This document shows positions 1 through 14,600 of a stretch of 64,000 nucleotides of DNA, piece by piece (within the stretch, counting starts at the first letter, position 1; each line of letters starts with the position of its first letter). The stretch is taken from positions 7,257,041-7,321,040 of the forward strand of contig BSYO01000038.1 in the NCBI GenBank assembly GCA_033239525.1, read 5' to 3'. Position numbers and translations under genes: made by a program. Below the pieces are notes generated by a model. It made no database searches. It worked only from the letters and a program-made list of their open reading frames with translations, and was not told the origin of the DNA. Source of the DNA: Nepenthes gracilis. Its lineage: Eukaryota; Streptophyta; Magnoliopsida; Caryophyllales; Nepenthaceae.

Positions 1-816
1 CGAGGGCCATGGATATATGTATGAGTAACTAGAGGACAAGGAGGCACGTATGATAAATGTGTGGGAGATACGTTCTTATGAACAATCTCATATATAATAA
101 TATTGTCATCGGGAGAGGTATTTAACAATCGACTCACTTGGCACATCACAATAAAAATGTGTAGACTTGTAAAATGAGACATCAGAGAATATTAGAAAAC
201 ATCCCAGTTTTGGAGAAAAACACTAATACCACTTCTTAGTACGAGAATAGCCAAGAAAAATACACAGCAAAGCCTTATGATCATGCTTTGTCACCTAAGG
301 TCAAATATCACGGACGTTATACATAATTGCAAAATTTCGTGGGAAGAAAATGTAATTACTTGCTAGAAAATAACGTATGATAAGGGATCTCCCCTTGAAG
401 AATAACTAATGGCATCCAATTGATAAGATAACAAACTATCAGTACTTTACTACTTTAAAAGGTCTTTGGAACGTTTATTTTGAATGAGAGAGCTTGAACA
501 ATCTCCATCAAGTGTTCATTTTTCTCTCAATTACTCCATTTTATTGGGGTGTATCGAGATAAGATGACTCATGATGAATCCCATTTTAGAATAAAAATGA
601 TAAAAAAGTGGCAGAAAAATATTCGCAACTATTATCACTCTACAAAGTATGCATAGAAGTAAATAAATGGGTCATAGTTTCAATGTAGAATGTATAGAAG
701 ATGGAGTATAACTCAAAATGACTCTTCATTAAGTATAACCCGGTTACTTGCCAATAGTCATCAACAAAAGTAATAAAGTAAATACGTCCTGTCTTGGATA
801 AAATTGGACATGGTCT

Positions 817-1107
817 CTAGACATCTGAACATCTTAACTCAAAATGGGTAGAAGCTCGTGGATTTACATGAGAGGAATATAACCTACAATGATGTCTAGC
901 AAATTGAAATGACTTGCAAAATAAGTTGATAGTAGACATTAAAGTAGGATATAAATTTTTTAGAATAGAAAGAGATGGATGACCTAACATATAGTGTAGG
1001 TTAAGGGGTGTAGAAGTGGCACTGGAACGGATAATAAGAGTGTGTTTTGCATTGAACAATTGGAGGCCTCTTGGGTTGCGATGACATTTACTAATAACTT
1101 TCCTCAT
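817..1107 (-). pseudogene. copia GAG-pre-integrase and integrase start, broken
   Basis: This open stretch of 96 codons holds LHYMLGHPSLSILKNLYP (GAG-pre-integrase) and then HVNPRASTHFELRCSDV, the region leading into the integrase catalytic core. The core continues in the same frame past the next stop with FITFVDD around 760-730. The Cys/His zinc finger between the two is damaged. It is a fragment of a copia polyprotein, not an independent gene. Confidence 0.75.
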
Positions 1108-2258
1108 AGTAAGAGTCTAAAACTCATAATGAGTGGATAAGAATACCGCACATCAATTATATTGTTGAGTAAACTTGCTACCTGATAGTAGATTGAATGA
1201 AAAATTTGACAAATAAAGAATCGAAGAGAGATGCAAAGAATGTGTCATAAAAGTAGTGACAACCCCTTAACATTTGTAGAGGAACCATTCGCTAACGTAA
1301 CGTCAGAAATAGTTGAACATAATCAGTACTCAGATAAGATACTTATGAACTCAATCATATGATTAGAGGTATCGAAGTTAATGACCCATGCCCGGAAAGA
1401 TGCTGAGAGACAGGCAATTGGGTTGCCGAATTGGACAAGTATAGTAGCATTCTGATCATGAATTTCACTAGGCTTCCCATAATGCTAGCATTTATTTCAT
1501 GTATAGCCTACTCTTCTATAGTGAAGACAAATTAATCATTTGTTACCTTGTCTTCCATCAAAACCACCTGATTTAGGTTTAGTATCCATGAGGAATCAAC
1601 AAACAGCTGTGGTGGGCAGAAATTTCAGCAGCCAAATTAACCAATCCACAAATGACAAGAAACAATCAGTGAAACAAAAAATGAACAGCAGCGGCAGCAA
1701 TTGCTGTAAGAATACCAACAACAATATCGGGCCTATGCTTATGAATATGATCTGGCTCAAGCTCAATCCAATGTGGGTTCATTCCAAGCTTATGACTGAC
1801 CTAATTAGGCAAAACCAACATGCAAGTCTCCACTTCAAGGAAAACAGCAGCTGTAACCTAAGTAGTAGTGGAAGTCAAAGAACCCAATGCGGACATGAAG
1901 AACATAGGCACAAAGAAATTGAACATATCCAGAAATCGCATGTATGCACGCTAGTTGGAGATGAACCCAGACAACTCTAAAGAAGAATTCACATGTTGAT
2001 CTCAAGGCTCCCTCTAATCTTTGCTTAGCATAAGTAAAAAAAAAAAAAAGAAAAGAAATCAGAGAAGAAAAAACGAGAATAATTGGAAGAAATAGGATTT
2101 GTTTGGAAGAACACTGGGCTGCGATTTGGTGGGAAGCAATTAATGCTAGAAGAAAATAATATGGGGTTTTATTAAGATGGAATAGAGCTCAGATTAGTGA
2201 GGATGGTGGGCGGCAGTGGTCGGCAGAGTTTGGATCCCCTCCTTTGTCATTGATAACA

Positions 2259-2415
2259 TGTAAAATAGGAATAAATGAAGAGAAAATCCCATACTTAGGT
2301 TAGGTCTATTTATATGTATATGCAGAGTTATTTATAAAATTAAAATATATTAAACTACTATTACAACAAATATACTATAATATTTCCTAAAGCATATTCT
2401 AAACATATTCTATCA
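2259..2415 (-). repeat. 5' LTR of the minus-strand copia element
   Basis: On the minus strand it begins TGATAGAATATG and ends TTTTACA, about 157 bp. It is followed by TGTTATCAATG, a decayed version of the initiator-Met tRNA complement TGGTATCAGAG used by many copia elements. The start is similar to the LTR of the second copia element at 20941 (TGTTAGAATATAC), so the two belong to related short-LTR families. Confidence 0.6.
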
Positions 2416-2566
2416 CTGTTCACGTTGCATTCTTGAGTTTTATTTGAAATTTGTATCATATCCATACTTTTGCCATCCCTACCATCAAGTTATGCTATTA
2501 TAATTTTCAGAAAGTTTATGTGGTCTGTAAACTCTAAATTTTGGTATTGTTAAACTTCCCTTAAAG

Positions 2567-2696
2567 CTGTGAATGCTGAGGTGCAAAATGGTATGGAGAA
2601 TTCTGAAAGACAGCAGGAAGATATAGATCTTGGTGAAATTCTTGATGACAGCTGGGCTAACATTGGAAGCTTTGATGATCTCGATCGAATATTCAG
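2567..2696 (+). CDS. LNK2: LNK2-like exon (visible exon 1)
   Basis: Acceptor ..TTAAAG before 2567 and donor GTACAG after 2696. The frame gives NAEVQNGMENS, then DIDLGEILDD and SWANIGSFDDLDRIF, the most conserved N-terminal block of LNK1/LNK2. It ends in phase 2: the AG joins the C of the next exon to make Ser, giving RIFSTDD as in the family. It has no start Met of its own (the 5' phase begins with GTG), so it is an internal exon. Confidence 0.8.
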
Positions 2697-5600
2697 GTAC
2701 AGTGAAATCCTCTCTCTCTCTCACACACACTTTGCAAAAGAGCACTTTAGCTAGTATTATTATTTTTTGTCAGGAAGGATAAATATGTTGTGTCTGCATT
2801 TGAAGAAGCATTTACCAGTTAAAATTTTGCCATGATGTAGACTCAAGAGTGCTTCTCAATCTTCAATGTTTGCATGATGAGAAGATTCTACATTTGTAAT
2901 GCCAAGACTTTCTTGGACTCCCTTTAGTTAATGTCGTCTTTGTTATCTGGCTATATAGAGATTTTTCTTGGTGTAAAGTTGAATAGGGTTATCTTGTCTT
3001 TCTTTTGACTTTTTTTTGTTATTTCTTCTGCTGTCACATCTTTTAAGATGAAACAATCCATGAAGTCTAAAAGTGAAATGCTTATGTCTTCCAATTCATT
3101 TTACTCTCCATATTTTCCTTCATTTTACTGAAATTTGTGACTCTATCCATATGATTGAATGTTCTCACAAGTGATAATTTTGCAGCACTGATGATGTAGT
3201 GGGCTGTCTGAGCCTTGATAGCACACAAGAGTTTTGGTCATCATCTAGAGATGTGATAAGTGATGCGGAAAAATCATCATCTGCAGCTCAGGACTCAAGA
3301 AGTTGGACATTGGGAGCATCAGGGGACACAAGTGGGCATTTTGAGATAAATGCAGAGTATTGCCAAGGAGAAAGAACGTCATTTAACCCTGGCTGTGGAA
3401 AAATTGATGATTCCACCTCTTACAGTCGGCAGAATTTGTGTGCAAGATTGGATCAGGTGGAACATACTTTTGGTACCACTGCAAGCTTGCTCAATGAAAA
3501 GGTAACAACAGTGAAGTATGATAAGATGCTATCAAGTCTTTTTCAATTTAGGATAAATTGAATCACCCAGTTCCCTTATTCATTTCCACAGACCACATCA
3601 AAGCTGCACCTCGCTGCCGAAAAAGTTGCAACTCCAAACAAATCATTGGGCAAGGTACGACCTCACACTGTAGTATGAGAGAAGAATAGGGAAGGACAAG
3701 AATTGGATGCATAAAAGACTATCTGTGCACCAGAATGAAATTCGGTGAAACTTGATAGCACCCTCCCTCTTTTTCAGCCTATCAAATGTCCTATATATGG
3801 CATGCTGGATATGTATACCATCCTCAGATTCACTAAAGATGCTGAGACCACTTCAACTATTGACTGAAATAATTGTTACTGTCTCGGATGATGGATATCA
3901 TCATGTGAGATGTTTAGCATTCATGAAATGAGCTACTCATTGGTTTAGCACTATGCATGGATATGGATATGACACAACATTGATATACTGGCACCATATG
4001 TTTCTTAAAATTAAAACACACAACACGTTGTGGACTTGCTGACATAATCCATAGCTTTTTATATGTGGGAATATAATTCATCAAAAAACAATACTTTACA
4101 AAAAATGGCAATCTACTCTTCTAATTGCCCCAAGATCTTTAGTCATAAGTAAAAGTTCCTAAACAAGCAATTTACCAATGAAAAAGAGCCAGGAGCATTT
4201 ATGAAAAAAAGTTACTATTCACAAGAAAAACCAGAAAAAGAAGAGAACCAAAAACAAACAAAAAGTCTTAGTTTATGATTGATCACAGGAGAAAAGAAAA
4301 ATAAATGAGGGAACCAATCAAACAAATAACAAATATAATTCTACAGAGAGGCATAAGCTATGACTTAAAGCCTCATTTCCAACAAAAGAAAGAATAAGAA
4401 AGCTAAGGAAACAACAAACAAATATGGGAAGTATTCAACCAACAATTCAACAACAGATTTAGGACGTAAAATAGAAAAGTAACCGTTTAAGATTCATAGA
4501 GCTAAGGCATAACAAAAATTTCACTACATAATAGATGAAGAATGAAATAGAAGTAGGACTTTGTTTATAACAAAGGAAATAAATTTTGCATGAGAGAACA
4601 AATAGATAGCTACACAAGTACCCAATTCTTTATCCTAGTCATCTCGGCGAGCTCACATCACTATCAATTCTTTCTTTTCTTTGTTGGGTGCCATTGTCTC
4701 TTTGATTGATGGTAGATGGAGAGTTGAGGTAGTTTGAATTGTTTGTTGACATTGACAAAGCTTGGAAAAACCTTTGAGATTCTTTCAATATTGAACAGTG
4801 TTTGTTACTCTTATCCCAATCTCATCTTTTGAATATATATATGTATTTTCTAATTACAGGTAGTGTCACTCAATTCTTCATCAATTTTTCTCATATTGCC
4901 CGTTTTCTTGTTTTGGAAATTCAGAAGTTAGTCCAACTGTGTCCTTAACATGTCCAAAGGCATCCTTGGCATTCCAAATTAACACAAAAAAATAAAATAT
5001 TCCGACGGGCCTGTAGTGTTGGTAGAGTAATGATTCTAATATGTGTCAGCCACTAACACACAACTCTAGAGGAGTTTCCATGCTTCCTTGGTTTAAGATC
5101 AAAGTCAAGATGTGTGTGTTCACAACTAGCTTGCAGATTTTTTTGACTCTTCTAGTTTGGTCTTAGCTGTGAAATTTTGAGCATCATGTCACACGGCGAT
5201 GCAATATGTAAATTTTTGAGAACATTACATTGTAATGACTACCACAAGCTCAGAAACACAAACTTTTCCACTTCCCTGAGCTGCAAATGCTATTTGGATG
5301 CCTAGCTAATTTGAGAAAAGAGCAACATCCAAGCCTGCTGTTCTATGCAGCTCTTATGTGCTGTTATTTGCTGACTATCCTGTACTTGAATGATTCTCTG
5401 ACTGGCTTGCTTCCTTATAATATTCCTGTAGGTTGTAAACTTCGTTCTTGTTACAGACTGTTGAATCTGACATGGATTATAGTAGCCTATTGGATTCTAC
5501 TTAGTATTTTCACAAATCTATTGGTAATTGGATATGGTGTGTGTTCATTTGGACTGTTGGACTTCAGTAAATCGATACTTTGTGACATGTAGCATGGCTT

Positions 5601-8600
5601 TATTGGGTAGCACTTCCTAGTAGATGTTGCTTAAGGAGGAGGTACCGCCAGACAGTGAGCTCATTCACTAATGGACTGCATGGTTTCAGTACTTTGTCTG
5701 GGTGTTAACTTGACTGAGATGGACACATTCTGGCTTGGTTTGTTTTTCTATTGAAATTTGAAAGATAGGTTTGAGAACAAATTTAAGAGTCTGGGCAGGA
5801 ATTCTCTTCCTTAGTTGCAAGCCAATTTTTTTGTAGTAGTAACTGTAAAGTGCTAGCTTGGAAAGAGATACCCCTTAACTTTTGTGAGTTGACTTAATAG
5901 GCCTTGTCTATTGCCCATGGTTAGTTTTTGGCTCTGCTGTCTGGAGTTGGTTTTTGCTTGGTCTTCCCTGTTAGACACTTTGTATCCGGGGATGCTAGCT
6001 GGCCCATTTTTTCCCTATTGGGTAGTGGTTCATTTTTGTTGTACAGGAATGATACCCCATTGATATCCTATGAATGCAATTTTTAACTTAATTTCAAATT
6101 TATTGGTTGTTGGGTGCATTGCTTCAGCTCTAGGTAAGAGAGGAGCATTAGCTTTGAAGAAGAGCGGAGTACTAATTAGGAGACGAGTATTAATTTTTGA
6201 ACAATCTAATGTGCTGAATTTGGTTAGGTGGAATCATCTGTCTATTTTTAATATATTAAAATATGGATTCTATAAATGTTATCTAAATTTTACTTCTTTC
6301 TGTTGGTTATGATTTCTTTTCTTTTGCTAAGCATTATTTACTGAGATACCTTGTCGAAAAACATGAGATATTAAAATTAGGACCTCCTTAAAGGAAAAGA
6401 CTCTTGGTGTAAGTTAGCACCAAGAGTCAGGGCTAACATGTGCCTTCAACGGTGCATAAGAAAAAACAAATTTCAAACACAATTATCTAGCTGAAAATCC
6501 AATCAGCTGAATAACACAAATACTTAGCTAAGTTAATAAATTCTGAGCAAACATACATTATCGAGCTTGAATATTATGGGGATGTTGCCGGTGAGTAATT
6601 CAGATCTCGATGCTGCAACCCCTTTGGATGGTTTAGGAAGACAGGAGGATCAATTGTTGTTGGCATATCTGAGCAATAGGTATATGTTTACCCGTGACAG
6701 TGCTGGATTTGTAACTATGCAGTCTGAAGCTCGATCTCAAAGTTGGACAAATGAGACAGAACAAATTCAGTAGAATCCTCTAGAGTTGAATATCAAAATG
6801 AAGCAAAAACCTAAAATAAACATCAGGGTGATTGTGTGAATTTATTTGCTGATGATCGGAAGATGGAGAAGGTCATGCAGCTGAATCTTGTGAAGCAAGA
6901 AACTGATGTAATTCAAGTCATTGCAGCTGATATGAAAGGAGGAATAAAAAATGGAGATAATTCAATTATTGCTTTTTTTTTTCTGGTAAATCTGTTTTGG
7001 GCTATGGAGAATTGGGTTGAAAATAAGGTGGATTCGCTCTTGACTGAAAGTGTTTCTCATTCACCAAGATTTTGATAATGAAATTTACAGCAGTTTGGGA
7101 AGACCTCTACGTACTGACAGGCTTACAGCTTAAAGGGAGAGTATATTGTTTCCAAAGTTACTTGTTGAGATTAATTTGAGAAGCCAATAAAGGATGAGTT
7201 AATGCGTCAAGGCCTGGATGGGAAAGTGTTCAAGCAAAAGGTTAAATACGAATGGCCAGTAAAGTGTACTAGCAGCAAATGGTAGCATGTTGATGACAAA
7301 TGTAATTATAAGTTGCCTGTGAAATTGGAAGGCTGATGTTGATGGCTGGAGTGAAGTGTCTGAGAAATCCATCTTTCTCAACTCTTGAGCTCAGTCATCA
7401 AGAAATGAAGGTATTCCAATTGTTGTGAAAGTATGTTTGCCATTCTTGATGAAATTGTGAAAAGTGGTCATCAGGAGAAAAACAATAAGTGAGTGGAGCC
7501 CCCACCTGGGAAACAACTTTTGATTGAAGATTAGAAGATAAGAGGGTTGAATAAGGTATCTAAACAGAAAGACGTCGTGTTTTCCCTTAAAGGAATAAAA
7601 TTGGTCTGGTGAAACCTAAGTGATGACGTCTAACTTTGCCAACGTGACTGAAAGACATTAACTAGGAGTTTTAATGGCTTAATTACCATATATATGCCAT
7701 TAATGTTAGAATATGGGTTTTATTGCCACTATAATATTTGATGTTAAATTTATGCATGCAACTGATCAAGCAATTCATTGTGAGGCTAAGCATAAAGGAG
7801 CTGGATTTCTTGTTTGAGTACATGTTTATGTCACAAATGATGTTGTTCGGAGGGGATCACTATGTGAAGTCATCATAGAAAGTACTTTGCAGTGCTAGGG
7901 GCCATGGATTGTGATGGATGAGTTGATGTTAAGCATAAAGGAGTTGAATTTTTTGTTTCAGTAGACAAGTTTATGCTGCAAATGATGTTGTACAAAGGAG
8001 GTCACCATGGGATTTCACACAAAGGATTTTTGCAATGCTAGGGCCATGGATTATGATGGGTGAGTTGAATGTTGTTTTGAGATTAGAGGAAAAATTGTGT
8101 GGCTATCTTGTTGTTGATAGAGATCCAACAGAATTTTCTGAATGCTTACAAGAAGCTGGAATGCATGATCTCAGATCCATTGATGAAATCTACTTATGGT
8201 TCAACGATCATGACATTGCAGATAAAATATATTGCAAATTTGATAAAACAGTGACAAATACAGATTGGATCCTTCAATGACACGAGATACTGGTGGAACT
8301 CCAAAGCGCACTTATTTTTTATTATCCCCCCTTGAAATTCACTTTTGAAAGGGACACGTGCTTGAAAAGGATTTAAATTCTTGAATTGGACCATGAGTGA
8401 GCAATTTTCAAGAAATGTGGAACAATTGTGGAATAATGTTGTTGTTTGTGCTATGTATAGCATTGCATTATGTGAAAACTAGAAATGTTAAAAAAAGGAA
8501 CAATGGCAACCATGAATGAAAATATTAGTATTAGTATCGAGTGGTCATATCGATATTAAACATATTAAATAATATGTATCACTACTGAATAAATCGAAAG

Positions 8601-11600
8601 AATTTTTTTTTTTAAGAATTGCAAGTTAATAGAGAGATATTGGCTAATATATTGTACTATATCGTAAATACAATAACATATCACAATATTTTATGATATT
8701 TGCAAATATTGGCATTGGTGGGGCCATACTGATACATATTGGGTAATATTTAGATATTGGTAGATACTTTTGTCTATATTGGCAACTCAATAGGTCAGAA
8801 TATTTAGTTATCACTGCCAAAGATAAAGCTGCTAGAGAGGATTTGTATGCTGCAAATCATGCTAAATAAGAACTCTAATGATCAAGATATAGGAGACAAT
8901 GTGAAAACACTGAAAAATATTTCCTGCTATTTTCATCTACACTGGCAACTCAACAGGACAGAATATTTAGTCATCACTGCCGGAGATAAAGCTTCTGGAG
9001 AGGATGTGGATGCAACACATCATGCTAAATAAGTACCCATTTGATCAAGATACAGTAAACAATTTGAAAACACTCCAGACTGAACTGAGCAATATACTAC
9101 AAGCCAAAGAGAAGTTCTTTATGCAGAATGCGTGACTCAAATGTTGAATATTTCCATGCTTAGACAAAGGCAGGAGACGCCTTCCGAGATTCAGAGCTTA
9201 AGAATCATAGGGGATAGCTCATAAATGACAAGATGAAATTATAGCAGAAGTCTTAGGTTTCTAGCAGAATCTCTTGGCACAGAAACCCAGCTTGAGCAGG
9301 TTGAAGAAAATGAAGCATGTTTTCTTGTCCATGCAAGAAGAATTCTGAGAAAAGGTCCTCCTGTTATAGAAGAAAAGTGGTAATAAAAAAAAAAGAGATT
9401 TGCTGTCAGTACAAGGGAGTAAGGCACCAGGGTCTGATGGTTTTAATGCCTCTTTCTGTAAATCACTGGGCCAAAAAGCAGGATCTGAAGTTACAAGGGC
9501 TGTACACAAATTCTATGAGAATGGTAAAACAATTAAATGCCATTACTGTGACACATGTTCTAAAATTCAGAATTATTAGCTATGTGGGGGATTTCAGACC
9601 CATCTCTTGTTGTAATGTATTGCACAAGCTCATCTCTGAGGTCATTGCAACTAGAATGAAAGCTGTGATCAATGGGACATTGAGTGTTTTTCAATTGCAT
9701 TTAGTGGGGGTAGACCATCCAAGACAACATTCTACCATGTTCATGGCTTTGGCCATAAATCATCACTGGAAGGAAGGGTTGACAAGAATTGTGGCCAGAC
9801 AGATATTTGAAAAGCCTATGACTCCCTGAACTGGTATTTTCTTGAGTTGTTTTGAAGGGCTTAGGCTTTCCTGTACAATCTGTGTTTGCCATATGTAAGG
9901 ATTTCTGCATTCTCAATTAGGATTGATGGATCCTTGAAGGGAATTATGAAAGGGAAGACAGAGCTTGGAGAAGGTGATCCATTATCACCTTACCTATTGT
10001 ACCTATCATTGGAGTATCTATTTAGAAATCCTTTAAGGAGTTACCCAAGTGTGAAAGAATTGATATTGCACTCTTGGCCTTTGCTGATAAACTTATTATG
10101 CTCACAAGGGGTGCCGTGGATTTAGTCAGTAATCATGATTGTTACTATCTTGGAAAAGTTATTTAAAACTTCAAGCAAACATAGGTAAAAGTTGCATACT
10201 TTAGGTTGGATTTCTGCACAAGATCAGAAGATGAATACTGAGAAGATGGACTTTCAAAGGGCCACTCTTCCAATGAAGTAGTTAAAGGTTTCTATCTAGC
10301 ATCCAGGCAATCTGTTATTGAGTGTCAGCCTCTCAAATAGGAAGTAATGCGCAGAAGTCAATCTTCGATGGCTAAATTTCTACTTTATGTTGGCAGGCTT
10401 TGATCAAGTCTGTGAATTTCAGGATGCAGGTATGTTGGGATTTTACTTTTCTTTCCCACACTGTCATTGATCAAATGGAAAATAAATGCAGACCATGGAG
10501 CAGAACTCACTAAAACAAGAGGTTCCATGTCTTTGGACCAGGTCTGCAAACTTTTTGAAGGAGGTGGCTTGGGAATCATTGATCTTCACACATGGAACAG
10601 GACTACTAATTGCAAACTTTTGTGGGATATTCAGAAAGTGGACAGCCTTTGGGTTAAATGGGTGGGTGCATACATGTAAAATGAAGCAAGTTGATATATG
10701 GAATGTAAGAGAAAGCATTTTGACGGCTGGAATTGGGCTAGAAATTTGGAAGTTAGACTTCAGTGTTTGGCTGTTGTTAGTAGATTGCTGAGCAGAAGAG
10801 GTTCTCTCTAAACAAAACCCATTCATTCCCTATAGCTGCTACACCAAAGTCGGTGGAAATTGTATGGCATATCATAATTCTTACTAAGCACATTTTTATT
10901 TTGTGGAGAGCTTTGAGAGTAATGCTTCAAACAAATGATTGGTTGAGTAGTGGGGTTATGCAGTTGGACAGTACTTGTAAAAATTTAACTAACAGGATAA
11001 AACTTTACGGCATCTCCTTTTTTGACTGTATCTACTTGAGGACTGTGTGGCAGGCTAATTATAATGAAGACGTGGATAGGAATAGCATTACTTAGTTTTC
11101 CTCTCCTTGGAAAGGAAGAGTTTATGGTATGTTAATACACTGATATGTAAAGATTAGAATAATTATAAACTTCTTTTCTACTGTTTTTACACTTTATTGG
11201 GATGTAATAAAATATTTTCTTGCTGAAAAAGGATTTATTTAGCCAATTCCTTTATATATTTTACTTTTTTTTCTTATTTCACACATATAAATATGTATTT
11301 AACTTATCTATTTTTTTTTACAAGTTAATTGGTAGAATATACTGTTGTAACATGTTTTAGGATATATTGTCGTATATGTCTTTGTAGTGGTAGTCTAATA
11401 TTTTTGATATATGTAATAATCCTGTATATATATGTGTATCAAACCAACCTATGTACAAGGTTTTCTCATCTCTTTTAATTCTATAATTTACATGCTATTA
11501 GAGAGTTAATTGTGGCCATCTCTATTGCTAATACTAGCCATTGCTAGTGACTCCTCTCCTATAATCAGTGTGCCTTACCTTGTTGATTTAAACCTTTAAT

Positions 11601-14600
11601 TCAATTTTATTGATTGAAGCTAATTAATCATTGCTTTTTCAATCTGGGGATTTTGTTCAGAACTTTAGATTCTATTTGTTATTGCCCGATTGGATGGCTT
11701 GATAAGTTTTCAATCTAATATATCTTGTATTTGGGGGTCGCCATCACTTGAAGATGCTTCGCCAACGATGAATCAAAGCATGTTTATGGTATTTATTGCT
11801 TTTTTGGTTTTAATAGTTCTTGTGCTTGATTGTTCCTATGCTATTCACTACTTTTGGTGGTTTTTTTTTTTTTAATTTGGTGGATAATCCTTTGATTACT
11901 TGTGTGGGGGATTATGCTTGTGTTGATTCTTACTTGGAGAAGTCATTTTCATGTTGATTCTATCTTGCTTGTGGAGATTATATTGTGTTGACTTCTTGTT
12001 CCTAGGAATTGATGTTACAATCAGCATTGAGGGAAATAGACTTGTTTCGATTCGGCAAACTACCACATTAATGCCATGTTTAGTTTTATTCATTTTACGA
12101 CACTATTGTAATGGTCAGATAGTTTGTTGATTTTTCTTCTATGATTAAGGTGGTAATTGATTACTATGGCTGCTTTTTATTGTGATGGTAAAAACAATTA
12201 TAAAAATTGTCTTGTTTCTATTGTGATGAAGTTAGGCATACCTTAAATAAGTGTTGGAAACTACACGGCTAGCCACTACAATCCCTAAACTGTCTAATAC
12301 CATATCTAAGGAGTATTATGCTTAATTGCTCATAATGTCCCATTATTAACATCCAGTCTTATTCGAATGGTTAATCCCATGCCTATCTCTTGATATTGGT
12401 TAATTCATTTAGAGGCTTCAGATCACCATTGGAGTTGTATGCTATCTTATCTAATTTTATGTTATGCTCTCATACACCCACTATAATTGTGATTGATGGC
12501 TCCTTTACAAAATTCAAAGGAATTGGTTTTGTTCATTTGATTACATCTCTCTTTGGTTTTATACTTGCCAAATTTTCTATTTGATTTGCTTTCTGTAAGC
12601 AGGTTCACGTAAGAACATTGTTGTGCAATATTCTTCCCCACTCATTATGAATTTCACGTTCTTGCTTCAAAGAGGATTATCATTAGAGGTCATCGTGTGT
12701 CATGATGTCTCTAATTGTTGCAGGAAGAACCAGCTTCCATTGTTTGTTCTATTGTGACTTTTACATTTCTTGAAATTTATTGCCTATTTGGTCATCATTC
12801 TCTTTCAAGTCTGTAAATGTTATGACAAACTTTGAACTCTCTTACTAATTTGTTTTATGTATTATGTCAGTTTGCTAAATACCATCATAGATCATCTTAC
12901 CATCTAGTAAATCCATGTGCCTATGCCCGTATGTGTCGGTACACTTAGATGTTTGAAAAACTTGTCCAGTTTTGGCTAAAATGAGATTTTTTTCATTTTG
13001 TTATCTTTGATGATGATTATTTAAGGATTACTTGATAAATAATCGTGTACGTTATATTCCATTTACTATGCATTCTATGTTGAGATTAAAATCCAATTTT
13101 CTATTTCTATATATACGCAATATGGTGATAAGAGTCTTGAATAGTTTTCTACTTCTTTTTTGCGATTCCTATCTAAGCAATAGATTTTTCAAGAGTCATT
13201 TTTCCAAATAATCCCAACAAAACGGAGTTATAGAATGGAAAAATAGGCACATGATGATAGTTGTAGGAGTTCTGTTATCACAAATGGGAGATACGAAGAT
13301 ATTTTGGAGTGATGCTATATTGACAGCTTATTACCTTATTAATTGAATGTTGGTTTCCCTTCAAAGAAGATTCCTAATCATTGTTTTAACCTGGAAAGGC
13401 ATAACGTTTTTTCCCACAAAAATTTTCAATTTTGTTTGTTATGTTCATGTTTTGTGATATTAAGTGACAAAATTTGATCATAGATCTCTACGATATACTT
13501 TTCTTAGATATGTTTATACTCAGAAAGGGCATCGGTGTTTCTTCAAGTTTAGAATGTTTTCTAGTATCATATAATGTCATATTTCATGAGTTTACACGTT
13601 TTTATCTCGAAATGTCTTCATTAAGTCCATTGTCGAATATCTCTTTTGAGGATGATATTATTGTATATGATGTTATTCATAAGGTTGTATCTCTTGTACT
13701 TTTATCAGATATGCTTCATTGTCATCTTATCACTAAGAAAAATCTTTATAGTCTTCATTAGGTGTTTGGTTCCTTCCTAATAGTATATCTCAAGCTGATT
13801 TTCCCATCTGTAGATACTATTGGTCCTGATTTGGGAACTAACTCATTCTTGCTGGTTGCACTACTAAAGGATCATCGCAACTATGCTTAGTATCCATTGT
13901 GTGCAAGCTATTATATGCTGCTGTTTCATTTTCTCCTTGGGCTTTTGTGACAACCTTGTACTTTGTTAGTGTACCCCAAATTGTATGAGAGGTGATTTCT
14001 CATCTTGGTTATCAGGCAGCTATAGAGAAAAAGATGACTACACTTAAGCATAATCACACATGGGATTTGGTCTCTTTTACTCTTAGGAAGAAGCCTATCG
14101 GCTATAAATAGATCTACATTGTCAAATTCAATCATGATGGTTCTTTAGCTCAATTAAAATTGTGCTTGGATGATATTGTGATTGCTAGAAGTGATAGAAT
14201 TGACCTTACAGGTCTAAAACTTTTTATTCGAAGTTAATTTCATATTTAAGATATGGGTAGTTTCTATTATTTTTTTAGCATTAAGGTTATTAGGTGCCAT
14301 CATGACTATTTCTTTTGCCAAAGAAGTGCACCGTGGATTTAAACCTTGTGATACTCATATAGATTCGAGAATTAAGTGATAATCAGATGATGGAGAGTTT
14401 TTAATAAACGGGAAAGGTCCCAATGATTACTTTGTAAGTTTAATTACCTTACTATGACTTGTTTAGATATTATCTCCTTGGCTAGTGTTGTGAGCCAATT
14501 TTTGTTTTTCCCTCATGTTCCTTATTGGAACGCTATAATGCAAATTATTAGATATCTTATAGTCACACTAGGATGAGCTTTCTTTATAGTGATCATGGCC

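Larger units (their letters stand above)
1..2415 (-). mobile_element. Decayed Ty1/copia retrotransposon, 5' part, truncated by the window edge
   Basis: Read on the minus strand, the order is LTR (2415-2259), primer-binding-like site, gag (about 2200-1400), GAG-pre-integrase (about 1107-900) and integrase core (about 900 to 580 and below), the normal copia order. Recognisable pieces are MLGHPSLSILKNLYP, which is the His-containing GAG-pre-integrase motif, HFELRCSDV followed by PCPILSKTGRIYFITFVDD, which is the first catalytic Asp region of integrase, and a damaged CCHC knuckle near 1500-1440 (NKC..HYGKPSE). Stops and frameshifts are frequent, so it is inactive. RT and RNase H would lie to the left of base 1. 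It sits immediately upstream of the first visible LNK2 exon, probably in an intron. Confidence 0.85.
6560..11150 (+). mobile_element. Decayed LINE (non-LTR) retrotransposon
   Basis: Plus-strand order is ORF1-like gag (about 6560-7270), apurinic endonuclease domain (about 8014-8280), reverse transcriptase (about 9310-10125) and the C-terminal zf-RVT region (about 10467-10680), the order of plant L1-type LINEs. ORF1 shows GRPLYVDRLTA-like and KYEWPVKCTSSKW stretches typical of the plant LINE gag domain before its zinc knuckle. There are many stops, frameshifts and two internal tandem duplications. No poly(A) tail or target duplication was found. It lies in sense orientation in the LNK2 intron. 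Confidence 0.75.

Noticed and set aside
1540..1980. 146-codon plus-strand ORF
   Set aside because: It is the reverse strand of the copia gag region; composition (Gln, Asn and Ser-rich) comes from the antisense of a low-complexity gag.
5287..5592. 101-codon Leu/Cys-rich ORF, possible membrane protein
   Set aside because: T-rich intron sequence gives hydrophobic translations by chance; no splice context or family match.
9317..9829. 170-codon plus-strand ORF as a gene
   Set aside because: Only its last two thirds match LINE RT; the first third is out of frame with the domain. It is part of the decayed LINE.
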